Origin: Mesostigma viride
Taxonomy: Eukaryota; Streptophyta; Mesostigmatophyceae; Mesostigmatales; Mesostigmataceae
DNA: 64,000 nucleotides
Direction: 5' to 3'
Assembly: GCA_009746045.1 (NCBI GenBank)
Contig: RPFO01001483.1
Coordinates: forward strand, 84,501 to 148,500
Shown here: piece by piece, positions 42,890-54,442 of the stretch
Position numbering within the stretch: position 1 is the first letter of the stretch
Layout of the letters: each line of letters starts with the position of its first letter
Position numbers and translations under genes: made by a program
Notes under the pieces: generated by a model
What the model was told of the DNA's origin: nothing
The model's database searches: none
The model's input: the letters and a program-made list of their open reading frames with translations, nothing else

Positions 42890-44150
42890 ATGATGCGTGC
42901 ACCCACCTAACCTATTACGTCCCTCCCATGGCAAGGAACCAGCAAAACCACCCACATACCCTGTTGTGTCCCTCCCTTGACAAGGAACAAGCACGTGCAC
43001 ATGCCCCACCCCACATGCATGCCTCCCTTGACAAGAATCGAACGGGCACGTGCACCCACCTACCCTATGTGCAGCCCTCCTTTGACAAGGAACAAGCACG
43101 TGCACATGCCTACCCCACATGCATGCCTCCCTTGACAAGAATCGAACGAGCACGTGCACCCACCCACCCTGTGTGCACCCCTCCTTTGACAAGGACCAAG
43201 CACATGAACTCACCTACACTACGCGCGTCCCTCCCTTGACAAGGAATAGGCACGTGCACATGCCTACCCCACATCCATGCCTCCCCTGACCAGTAACAAG
43301 CACGTGCACCCACCTACCCTACGTGCATCCCTCCTGTGACATGGAACAAGCACGTGCACCCACCAACCCTATGTACGTGCCTCTTGACAAGCAACAAGCA
43401 CGTGCACCCACCTACCCTAAGTGCCCCCCTCCTTCGACAAGGAACACGCATGTGCACTCACCTACCGTACGTGAATCCCTCCCTTGGCAAGGACCAAGCA
43501 CGTGCACCCACCTACCCGATGTCCGCCCCTCCCTTGATAAGGTACAAGCATGCCCACCCACCTACCCTACCTGCATCCCTCCCTTGACATGGAACAACCA
43601 TGTGCACATTCCTACTCCACATGCCCCCCTCCTTTGACAAGGAACAAGCATGTGCACTCATCTACCGTACGTGCATCCCTCCCTTGACAAGGAACAAGCA
43701 AGCCCACCCACCTACCCTACCTGCATCCCTCCCTTGACATGAAACAAGCACGTGCACATGCCTACCCCACATGCATGCCTCCCTTGACAAGGAACGAGCA
43801 CGTGCACCCACCCACCCTGTGTGCACCCCTCCTTTGACAAGGAACAAGCACATGAACTCACCTACACTACGTGCGTCCCTCCCTTGACAAGGAATAAGCA
43901 CGTGCACATGCCTACCCCACATCCATGCCTCCCCTGACCAGTAACAAGCACGTGCACTCACCTACCCTACGTATGTGCCTCTTGACAAGGACCAAGCTCG
44001 TGCACCCACCTACCATACGTGAATCCCTCCCTTGACAAGGTACACGCATGCCCACCCACCTACCCTACGTGGGCCCCTCCCTTGATAAGGTACAAGCATG
44101 ACCAGCCACCTACCCCGCGAGCCTCCCTACTTTGACAAGGAACAAGCACG
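42890..44150 (+). repeat. About 55-63-bp minisatellite
   Basis: About 22 variable units with the core CCTCCCTTGACAAGGAACAA followed by GCACGTGCACCCACCTACCC and a variable GT/TACGTGCAT. No gene. From 42130 to 42890 there is unique DNA with only a short repeated segment: the context around CCGAATGCAGTTACGG occurs twice, at about 42630 and 42811. Confidence 0.9.
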
Positions 44151-45180
44151 TGGGCCCGCTAGCATGGCAGCAAGGAAGACATTACCCTAACATGGCATGG
44201 CCAAAGCAAAAGAGACAGAGAAGTCAATGGAGAGAGAGCTCCTAAGAACTCCTAGTAAAATTGGAAACCATGGAGGGCAAAAAACGTTCAACAACTTACG
44301 ATGGGCATCGGCACATACAGAGAAGCCCAGGTGTGCCAGGTGTAAAATAAGCGAGATTGAAGTGTCGCCTACCTCGTGGGAGACTTTTGGTATCTGGTAA
44401 ACAATGAAAGCGAGTGGAAAGATGGACAACGTGAAAATAACATACAAACCACTGCAATGCATGCAAAGAGGACAGAATCAGTAATAAAGCGCGCTGCATT
44501 CAGGCAGCGCTGAGCAATTGAACGGTGAACAATTTAATCCGGAACGCATTGTCTACGCGACTCGATGCGACTAAACGTGGCATGCATACGCGGTCGCTGA
44601 CTGAAGACATTGTGTACCTGGCTCAGCAAGGTGCGCTTGCAGCCGCTTTCTTAAATATGCCGCAGGCGCACGATGTAACGAATTGAAGTTTGCATGTAGT
44701 AACAAAGGCAAGAAAAGCGGTGTAGCTGGCTACCGACTACGCCATAGTAAGCTGTATCGGAGTTGGCGTTGCCGATGGCTGGAAACGGATGACCGAATCA
44801 TGCTAAACTGGGGCTCCAAAAGGGCTTGTCATGCATCCTAGTGCGCCTTTTGCTTTTTTTTCTTCAAGCATCGTGAGCATGCGGGTTTAGGGGGGCGCTT
44901 ATTCTTTCACCACTATCAGTCGGCTGGACTGCAATCGGCATAGCCAGCGCAAGGTGATGCAAGGGCAGGCAAACTAAAACTTTACCAGCTCGTTCAAGGC
45001 TCGTTGATGAAATTCAAACATCTAGGCGGCGCGTCTGCAACGGCTCATCGCAATTCGAATTCGCAAGCAGAACCCTCGTTACACGTGGCGCATGCAGAGA
45101 TCTGCTTCGGGCGGCTTGGCGTATCTCACTGCGTCGTGACTCGAGTACATGTAGATAGTCAGCCTAGTTAGTACTCTGGG
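44150..45180. other. Unique CACTA-internal DNA, no clear gene
   Basis: The plus-strand frame 44197-44400 (K/E-rich start) and minus-strand hydrophobic frames overlap each other. Neither has a recognisable family or splice context. Confidence 0.3.
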
Positions 45181-45187
45181 GGCCTCG

Positions 45188-45635
45188 AGTTCGGCAGTCC
45201 CCTATTCGGAAATCCCGGATCATATGTACTCCACACTATGTACTCTTGGAGTACATAGTGTGCCACCCTATGTACTCTTGGAGTACATAGTGTGGATTAC
45301 ATAGGTAGTCACTCCTTCCTATGTAATACGGGCGTGTCTCACCGCGTCGGCAGTCCCCTATTCGGAAATCCCGGATCATATGTACTCCACACTATGTACT
45401 CTTGGAGTACATAGTGTGCCACCCTATGTACTCTTGGAGTACATAGTGTGGAGTACATAGTCACTCCTTCCTATGTAATACGGGCGTGTCTCACCGCGTC
45501 GGCAGTCCCCTATTCGGAAATCCCGGATCATATGTACTCCACACTATGTACTCTTGGAGTACATAGTGTGCCACCCTATGTACTCTTGGAGTACATAGGG
45601 TGGAGTACATAGTCACTCCTTCCTATGTAATACCG
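45188..45635 (+). repeat. Three tandem units of about 150 bp, each with nested palindromes
   Basis: Each unit runs from CGGCAGTCCCCTATTCGGAA through ACTATGTACTCTTGGAGTAC palindromes to CTCCTTCCTATGTAATAC. The palindrome CACTATGTACTC...GAGTACATAGTG can form strong hairpins. A GTAATCATGC array (six units) and a GTAATCATCAGA array (three units) follow at 45632-45745. Confidence 0.9.
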
Positions 45636-45764
45636 GTGTAATCATGCGTAATCATGCGTAATCATGCGTAATCATGCGTAATCATGCGTAATCATGCGTA
45701 ATCATCAGAGTAATCATCAGAGTAATCATCAGAGTAATCATCGTCCAGACAAGCTGCACTGCCC

Positions 45765-46247
45765 CTAAGACCCTAACTTACACAAGATGGCGATGGTCGT
45801 CGCCGGCAGCTCGACAAGTTCAGGGCAGCACGAAATAAGACAGGCAAGCCGACGCTGGCGCTCATCCCAATGAGGCCATTCATCCGAAGCAGCCTCCATA
45901 ACCTGGCCGCTCTTAGGGTGGCGAATCGGGGCGTCGTTGTCGTTGCGGAGCTTCAGCACGCTTGTCACAGCGGCGTCATTGTAGGCGAGGAAGGTATCGA
46001 TGTCTGCCAGGCTCAAACGCTGGCCTGGCATGTAGAATGAGGAAGAAATGGCGTCCGGCAAGGAGGTTTCAGCAGCTATCGGAGTTGCTTCCGAAGTTGC
46101 TTCCGAAGTCTTGGATCGCTTGTTAGCGGCGTTCTTGGCGACGACAATGTCGTGGGCGATTTTGTTTGCAGCAATCTGGGCATCAATAGAATCGGCGGCA
46201 AGAGCTGAAGACGATGCGGGGACCTCCATAGCTACGTTTAATAGCAC
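45765..46247 (-). CDS. Hypothetical 160-residue protein
   Basis: An open minus-strand frame with balanced composition and Ala/Ser-rich N-terminus (starting near MEVPASSS), a K-rich segment NAANKRSK, then a part with PGQRLSLADIDTFL and DERQRRLACLISC. No family is recognised. It could be a captured host exon or a fragment of the transposon's own protein. Low-complexity arrays lie on both sides. Confidence 0.35.
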   Translation of the reverse strand: MLLNVAMEVPASSSALAADSIDAQIAANKIAHDIVVAKNAANKRSKTSEATSEATPIAAETSLPDAISSSFYMPGQRLSLADIDTFLAYNDAAVTSVLKLRNDNDAPIRHPKSGQVMEAASDEWPHWDERQRRLACLISCCPELVELPATTIAILCKLGS

Positions 46248-46442
46248 CTAGACGAGGGCAGGGGGCGCAGGCACACTGATCACGTGCGTGGTGCCGCCAT
46301 AATGTGCAGAAAAATAGCGAGATCTGCTGGGCAGGCCGCTGGCGATAACTTAAGAAACCCTGGGCGATGGCTGCCAAAAATTAGATCGGCGTGTTCGTCA
46401 TCAAAAGGCGAGTCTATTGCAATTTACCCGACCAAATTTCAT

Positions 46443-46855
46443 CATGGATGGAGGGAGGGAGGGAGGGAGGGAGGGAGGGAGGGAGGGAGGGAGGGAGGGA
46501 GGAGGGAGGGAGGGAGGGAGGGAGGGAGGGAGGGAGGGAGGGAGGGAGGGAGGGAGGGAGGGAGGGAGGGAGGGAGGGAGGGAGGGAGGGAGGGAGGAGG
46601 GAGGGAGGGAGGGAGGGAGGGAGGGAGGGAGGGAGGGAGGGAGGGAGGGAGGGAGGGAGGGAGGGAGGGAGGGAGGGAGGGAGGGAGGGGGGAGGGAGGG
46701 AGGAGGGAGGGAGGGAGGGAGGGAGGGAGGGAGGAGGGAGGGAGGGAGGGAGGGAGGGAGGGAGGGAGAGGAGGGAGGGAGGGAGGGAGGGATGGATGGA
46801 TGGATGGATGGATGGATGGATGGATGGATGTTCTTAATTAATTAATTAATTAATG
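46443..46855 (+). repeat. (GGGA)n, (GGAT)n and (TTAA)n block
   Basis: About 340 bp of GGGA/GGA units, then about ten GGAT units, then a TTAATTAATTAATTAATTAA tail (46833-46855). From 46860 to 47214 a few short repeats (GAGACAACTTTGTATAT twice near 46989 and 47021) occur but no gene. Confidence 0.95.
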
Positions 46856-47214
46856 GTCAAATTAAAGGCAATCATGGTACATGAAGCGAGACAAATCATG
46901 CCTGGACGCATGGCGATGTAAGAGCCCCCCCTCCCCCACGCCAGGAGGAAGGGGTGCGTGACTGAGTAGAGTAGTTAGGATTTTGTAGAGAGACAACTTT
47001 GTATATTATCAAGGAGACAACTTTGTATATAAGATTAGAGTGAGATCAGCTAGTCTTCGCGGCTTAGTTCTAATGCACCCACCCCCATCAGTCCATGGAA
47101 TACGTGCTCCTGCTCCAGATCCTTAATTAAGGCCAAAATGAGTCCCTTCCAAACAACGTTTGCACTTAGATAGTTAGACGAATTATGCCCGACGAAGCTG
47201 GAACTTAACAGCCA

Positions 47215-48900
47215 CAATGAATTACGGTTGTTCAGACCTTGTACAACGCCTCAGGGCATTTGGAGCCCTGAATGGTAACAAATGCTAACAAGGTAGTGTT
47301 GCTATCAATAATGATTTTAAAAATTAATATGATGTCATTAATTAATTAATTAGTTATCAACATCACTCCGTTGGGAGTAAATGTAGCACATATCCCTGAG
47401 AAGGGGCATATGGCTTTTAATACATTCTATGCTACTTCATGCAAGGGTGGGAATGTAAGCTACCCCTGCTCTAGGTGCACCAGGGCACCTGCACCACCAT
47501 GTCATATTACAACCAAAACTGGTCGTCATCATGCAAGCATCTGAAGCATGGTCGCAAAACTTCGTGTGCAAAATCTCATGTCATAAGGAGCCCAACATTA
47601 TGACAATTGCCAGGCTTTGTAAAGATTTTTGATTTAACGATGACTACAGCACAAACAGTGAGCGAAACCCTGGTGCATGTGAATGCCTGAGTGGCGACTG
47701 TTCCTAACAGAATGCAAGATGTAAGGTAGACATTGCGAGTATGCCACAAATGTGTGATGTGCAGTGCACATGCATGTGAGCTACCATGGTCCGGATTCTC
47801 CCGATTTCTGGCCTGCGCTGGTTGTCTCCTTGATGTATACCCCATGACACCATACTTCTAAACTACTTAAGAACCTTGGCACATTGCAAAATGGGAAAGA
47901 AAGCTGAACAATACATGCAACATCACTCACTAACACAGCCATGTGATTGCTACCAACACGTACCATGTACATCCTGTGTGAAATTATTGGCAACGACACG
48001 CCAAGCAAACGCCAAGGTATAGTATAACTGCGACAGGCTGGCACATGTCACCTGGCATCCACGTATGCTCACCCCAAGGCATTGGCATATCCCCATGTCT
48101 ATATCCGTTGCCCTTTGTGCGTACCGAGTCACCCATGCAGTCACCCACCCATGCATCCACCTGGCCCACCCACACAAGTACTCATACACTTGCGCACCTG
48201 AGTACCCAGCCACCCACTGGTCCACCCACCCGGTGACCCAGCCAGCCAGCCACGCACCTACTAAACCAACCTATCTAACCACTCGTGCACCCAGGCACCC
48301 AGCCACATACCCACCCACTGGGACATCCACCCACCCAGCTAGCCACATATGCAATCTACCCACCTAGGCAATAAGGAGGCATTCACCCATCCTTTTATCC
48401 AGGCACCCATTACTAAAACCACGCAGCCACCTAACCACCCAGCCAGCTGGCCCCATGTGTGCCCACCAGGCCGCCCACCCCTGACCCACCCACGCCCCTT
48501 CCCACTCGACCACTCTTTCCCCCCATACCCTTATACCCACCGACCTGCACCCACTCACCCTCACACATCCACATCCTCTCAGCCAGTCACCCACCCATCT
48601 CACCCCTAACATGCACAGCCCTCCACCCGCGCTAGGTGAGTCGATCCCAACTACAAAACCACCCACCCACCCATATCCGTGCACCCACCCACCCATCTAC
48701 CTTCCCCATCGCTCACCCCACCCACTTCTAATCACAGCTACACATCCACCCGCCACAAACCAACGGTGCAAATCCTCCAGCCCATGCAACAGTTTCACTC
48801 AGGCATCCAACAATGCACCCACCTAGGAGTTCCCAAACCCCGTCGATCCCCCAGCCACCTGGCGATTCACTTATAAGCAACCACCCTTGCACCCATCCAC
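47215..48900 (+). repeat. Diverged duplication, copy 1 (matches 51255-52990)
   Basis: Starts with GTTGTTCAGACCTTGTACAA-like sequence, runs through the segment CTTGGTGCATGTGAATGCCT (diverged here) into a long CACCCAGCCACC-rich low-complexity region. The order is the same in copy 2. This copy carries an extra 160-bp retroelement insertion (47339-47498). Confidence 0.85.
47339..47498 (-). mobile_element. 5'-truncated HAL1-like 3' end with 7-bp target duplication
   Basis: On the minus strand this is the end of the family 3' UTR with hairpin ACTCC-CAAC-GGAGT (47364-47377) and a (TTAA)n tail. It is flanked by ATGTCAT (47332-47338 and 47499-47505). The duplicate region near 51390 lacks the insertion and so shows the empty site. 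Confidence 0.75.
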
Positions 48901-48924
48901 CCACCATAACCACCCACCCACCCG

Positions 48925-49085
48925 CCCTCCCTCCCTCCCTCCCTCCCTCCCTCCCTCCCTCCCTCCCTCCCTCCCTCCCTCCCTCCCTCCCTCCCTCCCT
49001 CCCTCCCTCCCTCCCTCCCTCCCTCCCTCCCTCCCTCCCTCCCTCCCTCCCTCCCTCCCTCCCTCCCTCCCTCCCTCCCTCCCGC
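48925..49085 (+). repeat. (CCCT)n microsatellite
   Basis: About 40 CCCT units without interruption. It generates spurious proline/serine and arginine/glycine-rich frames. Confidence 0.97.
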
Positions 49086-49089
49086 CACC

Positions 49090-50323
49090 CCACCCACCCA
49101 CCCTCTCCAACTGCATGTGGACTGCCTCTCCCAGCGACTCGGCCAGCCGTTTGAGTGTGTTTGGGACCATATGCTGATGCCCATGGATATTACGCGCGCC
49201 ATCAACCAGGCAACACCAGTGACACTTGAGCTCCTTGTTATCCTTCTCATCGGATGTACTGACGACACCCTGCACAATTACAGCTCACAAGGCAACTAAC
49301 ATGCTGGAGGAACGCATCCGCCGCAGTGGACGTCAGTAACGGATGTTGCAATGTTGCTGGAGGGAGGTCAATCGACCGCACCCGTACATACAAGGGGCAA
49401 TTATTGATGCGTCATACCCAAAACAGGAAGAAAATGTGGCACAACTAACCTTGCCATCAACATGGATGGACGGAGTTGGAGACCAACTGCAGCGCGGCAT
49501 TCGCAAGGGCACAGGCTGTGTTGTTCAGCAGGTCCACCGCTGGACTGCCCGATGCCGAGTCCAGGTTCTTCCTTACACAAACTCTCCACAAGCGTGATTG
49601 TCGCGTCCTTGGCTGCCAACTGCGGAAAGGAGGCCAGTGCTCGCTTCAGCAGGAACTCGGCAATTGCAATCACGGTGGGCCCTGGCACGATTTGCAGGCC
49701 TACACATGCTTGCCCCGCATGTGCCTCCCCCACGTGTGCATCCACCGCAGTTGACGTGCTCGCTCGCAGCTCCCACTACCGCTGGCTTCGTTGCCATGTT
49801 CCTCCACCCGTTGCCTCTTGCATCTTAGCTGTTCCTCGCGCTTCTCCGCAGCCTCTCTTTCCCTCTCTTCCTCTCTCTTTTCTGCTGCCGTTCATGCCTT
49901 GCTCCAGATATAGATGTGGCTGCTTAGGCGTTCAATCTGCATCACAGAATTGGACGATATGCACGTCAAAGGAAAGCCAACCAAGCAGCAACATTACCAA
50001 CAATGTAGCGGGAGGGTCAGTGCAGAGGCCAGCAACATAACTGCCTTAGTCTTGTACTCCTACCATACACATTAGGGAAGACTGCTGGCATGGCAGCCTG
50101 CATCACAGCAATGAATTGCCGCCAACTAAAATAAGAGAGTGACTCACCGCTACTCTTCCCTGAAGCCGACTGGTCACACCTCCATTGTGGCGTTGTTTTA
50201 CCACTTTAACGCTCTTCCACAGCGTGCGATTTTGTTGATGCCATTTTCTCAATTCCTGTAGCATATATTTTGCCCCCGCCGCACGCTTCCATGGGTTGCC
50301 ATGTACATCATACTTTGCTGATG
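49090..50323 (-). other. Candidate exons of an unidentified gene inside the CACTA element
   Basis: Three minus-strand open blocks with splice-like borders: 50323-50148 (acceptor CTTCTCTGCAG, donor GTGAGT; basic W/K/Q-rich peptide), 49699-49450 (acceptor GTGTAG, donor GTTAGT; helical, Ala/Leu-rich) and about 49278-49090 (after GTGCAG; contains a possible zinc-binding CHWCCLVDGARNIHGHQH). Phases between the blocks do not agree as drawn, so either exons are missing or the gene is decayed. It could be a captured host gene or a transposase remnant. Confidence 0.3.
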
Positions 50324-50429
50324 CTGCAGAGAAGTCAAGCGGTTCTTTGCATTCCCTCACCTGTATTCAACGGCAACGCCAAAACGGAATGCCAACGAAT
50401 GCGGAGCGGGGGAACAAGGCATAAAGCAA

Positions 50430-50996
50430 CGCATGGTGAACCGGCAGATGCTGAGGCAGACACGACAATGCACTGGGTGCATGGCAACCATGTGAACACT
50501 GATGGTAGCACTCACATGCCTAACAAGCATTTTCTTTGTTTCCCCTGGGTTAGAGTGTAAGGCCTATGCCAACCAAGGTAAACAACAAAACAACACATCC
50601 TAAACTGCCCTAACTGACATGGGCAACAAACATGGCCAATGGAGGACAAGGAACCAAGTAGGATCATCCAACAGGATCATGGTATTATGGCAGCTTGCAT
50701 GCAGTAAATTACATCAAGCATGGTTGGCTCAGCACATTGAAGTATTGTCACATCATTAGAACAAGGGAAAGTCAGAAATCAACGCATGGTGAACCGGCAG
50801 ATGATGAGGCAGACACGACAATGCACTTGGTGCATGGCAACTATGTGAACACTGATGGTAGCATTCACATGCCTAACAAGCATTTTCTCTGTTTCCCCTG
50901 GGTTAGAGTGTAAGGCCTATGCCAACCCAGCTAAACAACAAAACAACACATCCTAAACTGCGCTAACTGACATGGGCAACAAACATGGCCAATGGA
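50430..50996 (+). repeat. Two direct copies of a roughly 210-bp segment
   Basis: 50430-50645 and 50786-50996 are nearly identical, starting CAACGCATGGTGAACCGGCA and ending near GCAACAAACATGGCCAATGG, with about 140 bp between them. Confidence 0.9.
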
Positions 50997-51254
50997 CACA
51001 ACACCTTGAAATGGCCTTTTTTTTACATAAATTATGGCCCATGGCAAGTTTATTGTCCGATTGACCTAGGATTGGATCCCACCACTCCCCGGGATGTGTC
51101 TGGCTAGTGGTGGAGTAGTTGAGTCAAAATGTTAAGTTTACATGGTACTCCCTGCTTAAGTTAACTCCAGATCCAAGGCCAAAACTGGCCACCTAAACCA
51201 CTTGCACTTGCATAGAAACAATAGTTGATCTCAGATTATGCTGTAACTTTGCAG

Positions 51255-52990
51255 TGGTGATGAATAATAGTTGTTCTGACCTTGTACAAAGTTCTACGCC
51301 ATTTGGAGCCCTAGTTGGTGACAAATGCTAGCAAAATTTTGCTAGCATTTGTCATTAATGGCCATTTAAAATCAATATTTAACCCAAATAATGTCAGAAT
51401 GCCACCAAAACTTATTGCCATCATGCCAGCACCTGAAGCAAGGTCTCAACAAGTCATGAGCAGAAATTCAGATCATGCAGAGCCCAAAATGGTGACATTT
51501 GCCAGCAATTGTCACCATTTTTTGCTTTTTTACCCACAATTTTAACAACATTACCCACCAAAACATTCTCCAAGCTGGGGCGCATCATTTAAATCTTTGC
51601 AGGCAACTCAAGAATGACTAGTACAAACAGTGTGCAAAACCTTGGTGCATGTGAATGCCTGAGTGGTGACCATTGCTAGCAGAATCCATCATGTAAGGTA
51701 GGCATTGCCAGTATGCCACAAAGCTGTGATGTGCAGTGCATGTCCATATGTATACCCCATGACACCGTGCCTCTAAACTACTTGGCACATTGCAAAATGG
51801 GAAGGAAAGGTGAATAATACATGCCACATCACTAACACAGCCATTTGAATGCTACCAACACGCACCATGCATGATATACACTGCGTGTACAGTAATACAT
51901 GTCGAGAATATGCCGAGCGAGCATATCAAGGTGCAGTGACCCCAACGCTGGCACATGTCACCTGGCATCCACGTATGCTCACATGATATGGCATTGGCAT
52001 ATCCCATGTCTCCATCTCTTGCACTTTGTGCGCACCAAGCCACCCATGCAGTCGCCCACCCATGCAGCCACCTGGCCACCCACCCACACAACTGCTCACA
52101 CACTCGCGCGCCCGTGCACCCAGACAGCCACCTGTCCTCCCACCCAGTGACCCACCCACCAAGCCAGCCGCGCACGTGCTTACCCAACTTATACAACCAT
52201 GCGTGCACCTAGGCACCCAACCACCTACCAACCCACTTGGACATCCACCCACCCACCAAGGCACCTGCGCAACCCACACACCAACTAGGTAATAAGCAGG
52301 CATTCCCCCATCCAATGAGCCAACCACCCAACCACCCAACCACCTAAACACCCAGCCAGCTGGCCCCATATGCACCCGTCCGGCCACCCACAGTTGACCC
52401 ACCCACGCACCTACCCACTCAACCATTCACTGCCCCCACACCCTTATACCCACTGACCCACCCACTGACCCACCCACACATGCATTTTCTCAGCCAGCAC
52501 CCCGGCACCTACCTCACCCCAAACCTGCACAGCCCTTCACCCGTGATAGGTGAGTCGGTCCCAACCATAAACCCATCCACGCATCCATATCTGTGCGCCC
52601 ACCCGTCCATCTACCCGTCCCTTCGCCCACCCACCCACATCTAGTCATCTACACATCCACCAGCCACCAGCCACCAATGGCCCACCCACCAACCCACACA
52701 CACACATACATCCCTAACCAACCAACCACCAACACACCACCCTCAAAAACGTGCAGTTGTTTCACTCATGCATCCAACAACCCACCCACTTCAAAGTCCC
52801 CAAAGCCTATCATCACCCAGCCACCTGGGCATCTGCCAATAACCGACCGCCCTTGCACTCATCCACCCACCATGACCAGCCAGCCAGCCACCCACCCTCT
52901 CCAACTGCCTGTGCTCCCACCTACGCAGCCAGCCATTTACCAAAGCATCCACCTATCAGCCACCCACCTGCCATTGAACCCACCCACGCC
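51255..52990 (+). repeat. Diverged duplication, copy 2 (matches 47215-48900)
   Basis: Same order of segments as copy 1, without the (CCCT)n expansion and without the 160-bp retroelement insertion. The second half is CACCCACC/AGCCAGCC-rich low-complexity DNA. Confidence 0.85.
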
Positions 52991-54085
52991 TAGGCATCCC
53001 TTGAAGCATCTATAGCCCAAGCCTCCCACCCAAGGCTCTCTGGGCAATCAAACAACCAAACAACCAATCACCCAGCTATACAACCACCTAACCACCTAAC
53101 CACTCAACAACACAATCACCGAACCACCTAACTACCCAACACCCAAACCAGCCAGGCATGTGCCCGCCTCGCATGCCCTCACCATTGCAACACCCCATAC
53201 ACGCCCCGCTCACCTAGCCAGCCACACACCCAGCCAGTCTCCTGCTCAACTCACGCATGAAGGCAATATCAGCCATGCATGGCCTCACCTTGCATCACTT
53301 GCATTGCCTGGTTAATTTGCATGAGACAGCTTCCATCTCATTGTCAGCAACTGAAAAGGCTCTTTCTTCACAGTTATGAATAAGCTACAACGTTGGAAAC
53401 GTTCTCCCATCCCTCTTTAAAACAGTCTTTAAATCAGAAAGACAAGGGCAAATCTCTGGACAAGGTGGCAATAACCACTGCACCATGCTCTTGAGAAAGT
53501 CTTAACAACCCAGCTTTCTACCCTTTTAGAAGCTGCCTTGCGTTAGCAACGATTCTGGGCCCTCTGGCTCGCTCACCTGGCTTAATCTGCGCTTCTTTAT
53601 GGCTGCCGGGATATGCGAAGCTTGGGCCGAGGGTGTCGTGGCGAGGTCGTCTGCCCGACTCATCACTTCTCGAAACCGCACTGCCGACTAATAAAAACGA
53701 TGCCCCCCTTTGCCTTTTGTATCTGGCGTCAAAAGAACAATGAACTCGCTTGGAAACACTGTCGCAAAGAGCTTCCTACAGGCATTATAAGCAATTTTCG
53801 CAGCTTTTACCGCACTTACTGCACATCCGGAAGACCATTAGCGGCCTTCGCGCGGAATCTTGGGCACGCCATATCTTCTGCTGGCTCATTGCCGCAGGCT
53901 GGCAGTATAGGAAGGTCGGGCATAGCCTAAAGAGCTGATTATCTGACGACAAAGATATGCATTGCATGAAGCAAGAAACAGACGGATTTCGCACCCCCAT
54001 ATTTATTCACGTCAATGCCGGACAATTAAAAGCGAAACTCAAAAAACGAAAACACTAACGTTTTCGGGAATATTATAACGAACAA
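52990..54085. other. Unique CACTA-internal DNA, no clear gene
   Basis: Low-complexity CCACC-rich sequence to about 53240, then unique DNA. The frame at 53613-53930 is open but lacks motifs. Confidence 0.3.
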
Positions 54086-54089
54086 GCTG

Positions 54090-54424
54090 AGCTGCCAGCT
54101 ATGTCGCGGTTTACGATCCAGTTAACGATAACGGCTCCGTAACCACCCCAGTGCCTAATATTGGGGCAGCTATGGCGCCGTAACCACTACCTGACCCGTC
54201 CCGTATACCCCAACGTAACCTGAACCGAAGCCGTTCACGCCCCCGTAAACATGACCGGCCCAGTTACTGGGCCGTACCGAATCTCGGGGCCAATATTCCG
54301 AATGGTACCGTAACCGGTCCGGTAACCCAAACCGCCAACGAATACGGACCCGTAACCTGGCCCGTCGAAGTTACCGGGCAGGTTACGGGGGCGTCGAAGT
54401 TACCGGACAGGTTACGGGGGCTTC
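54090..54424 (+). repeat. Right subterminal GTAACC repeat field
   Basis: Many CGTAACC, GGTAACC and GTTACCGG motifs in both orientations next to the right CACTA terminus. They mirror 41665-42130. Confidence 0.9.
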
Positions 54425-54442
54425 AAATTAACTCCTAGTGCA

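Larger units (their letters stand above)
41646..54440 (+). mobile_element. 12.8-kb CACTA (EnSpm)-type transposon inserted in ORF3
   Basis: Termini CACTAGGAGTTAATTT (41646-41661) and its exact complement (54425-54440). Flanking bases are CA on both sides (41644-41645 and 54441-54442). Removing the element and one CA restores the ORF3 frame, whereas a 3-bp duplication would not. Inside each end is a field of GTAACC/GGTTAC-type repeats, the subterminal repeats typical of this superfamily. The interior is mostly minisatellites, microsatellites and a diverged internal duplication. No TNP2/DDE transposase is recognised, so it is probably non-autonomous or decayed. Confidence 0.9.

Noticed and set aside
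46443..46841. Arg/Gly/Glu-rich ORFs of about 150-185 aa
   Set aside because: They are products of the (GGGA)n microsatellite.
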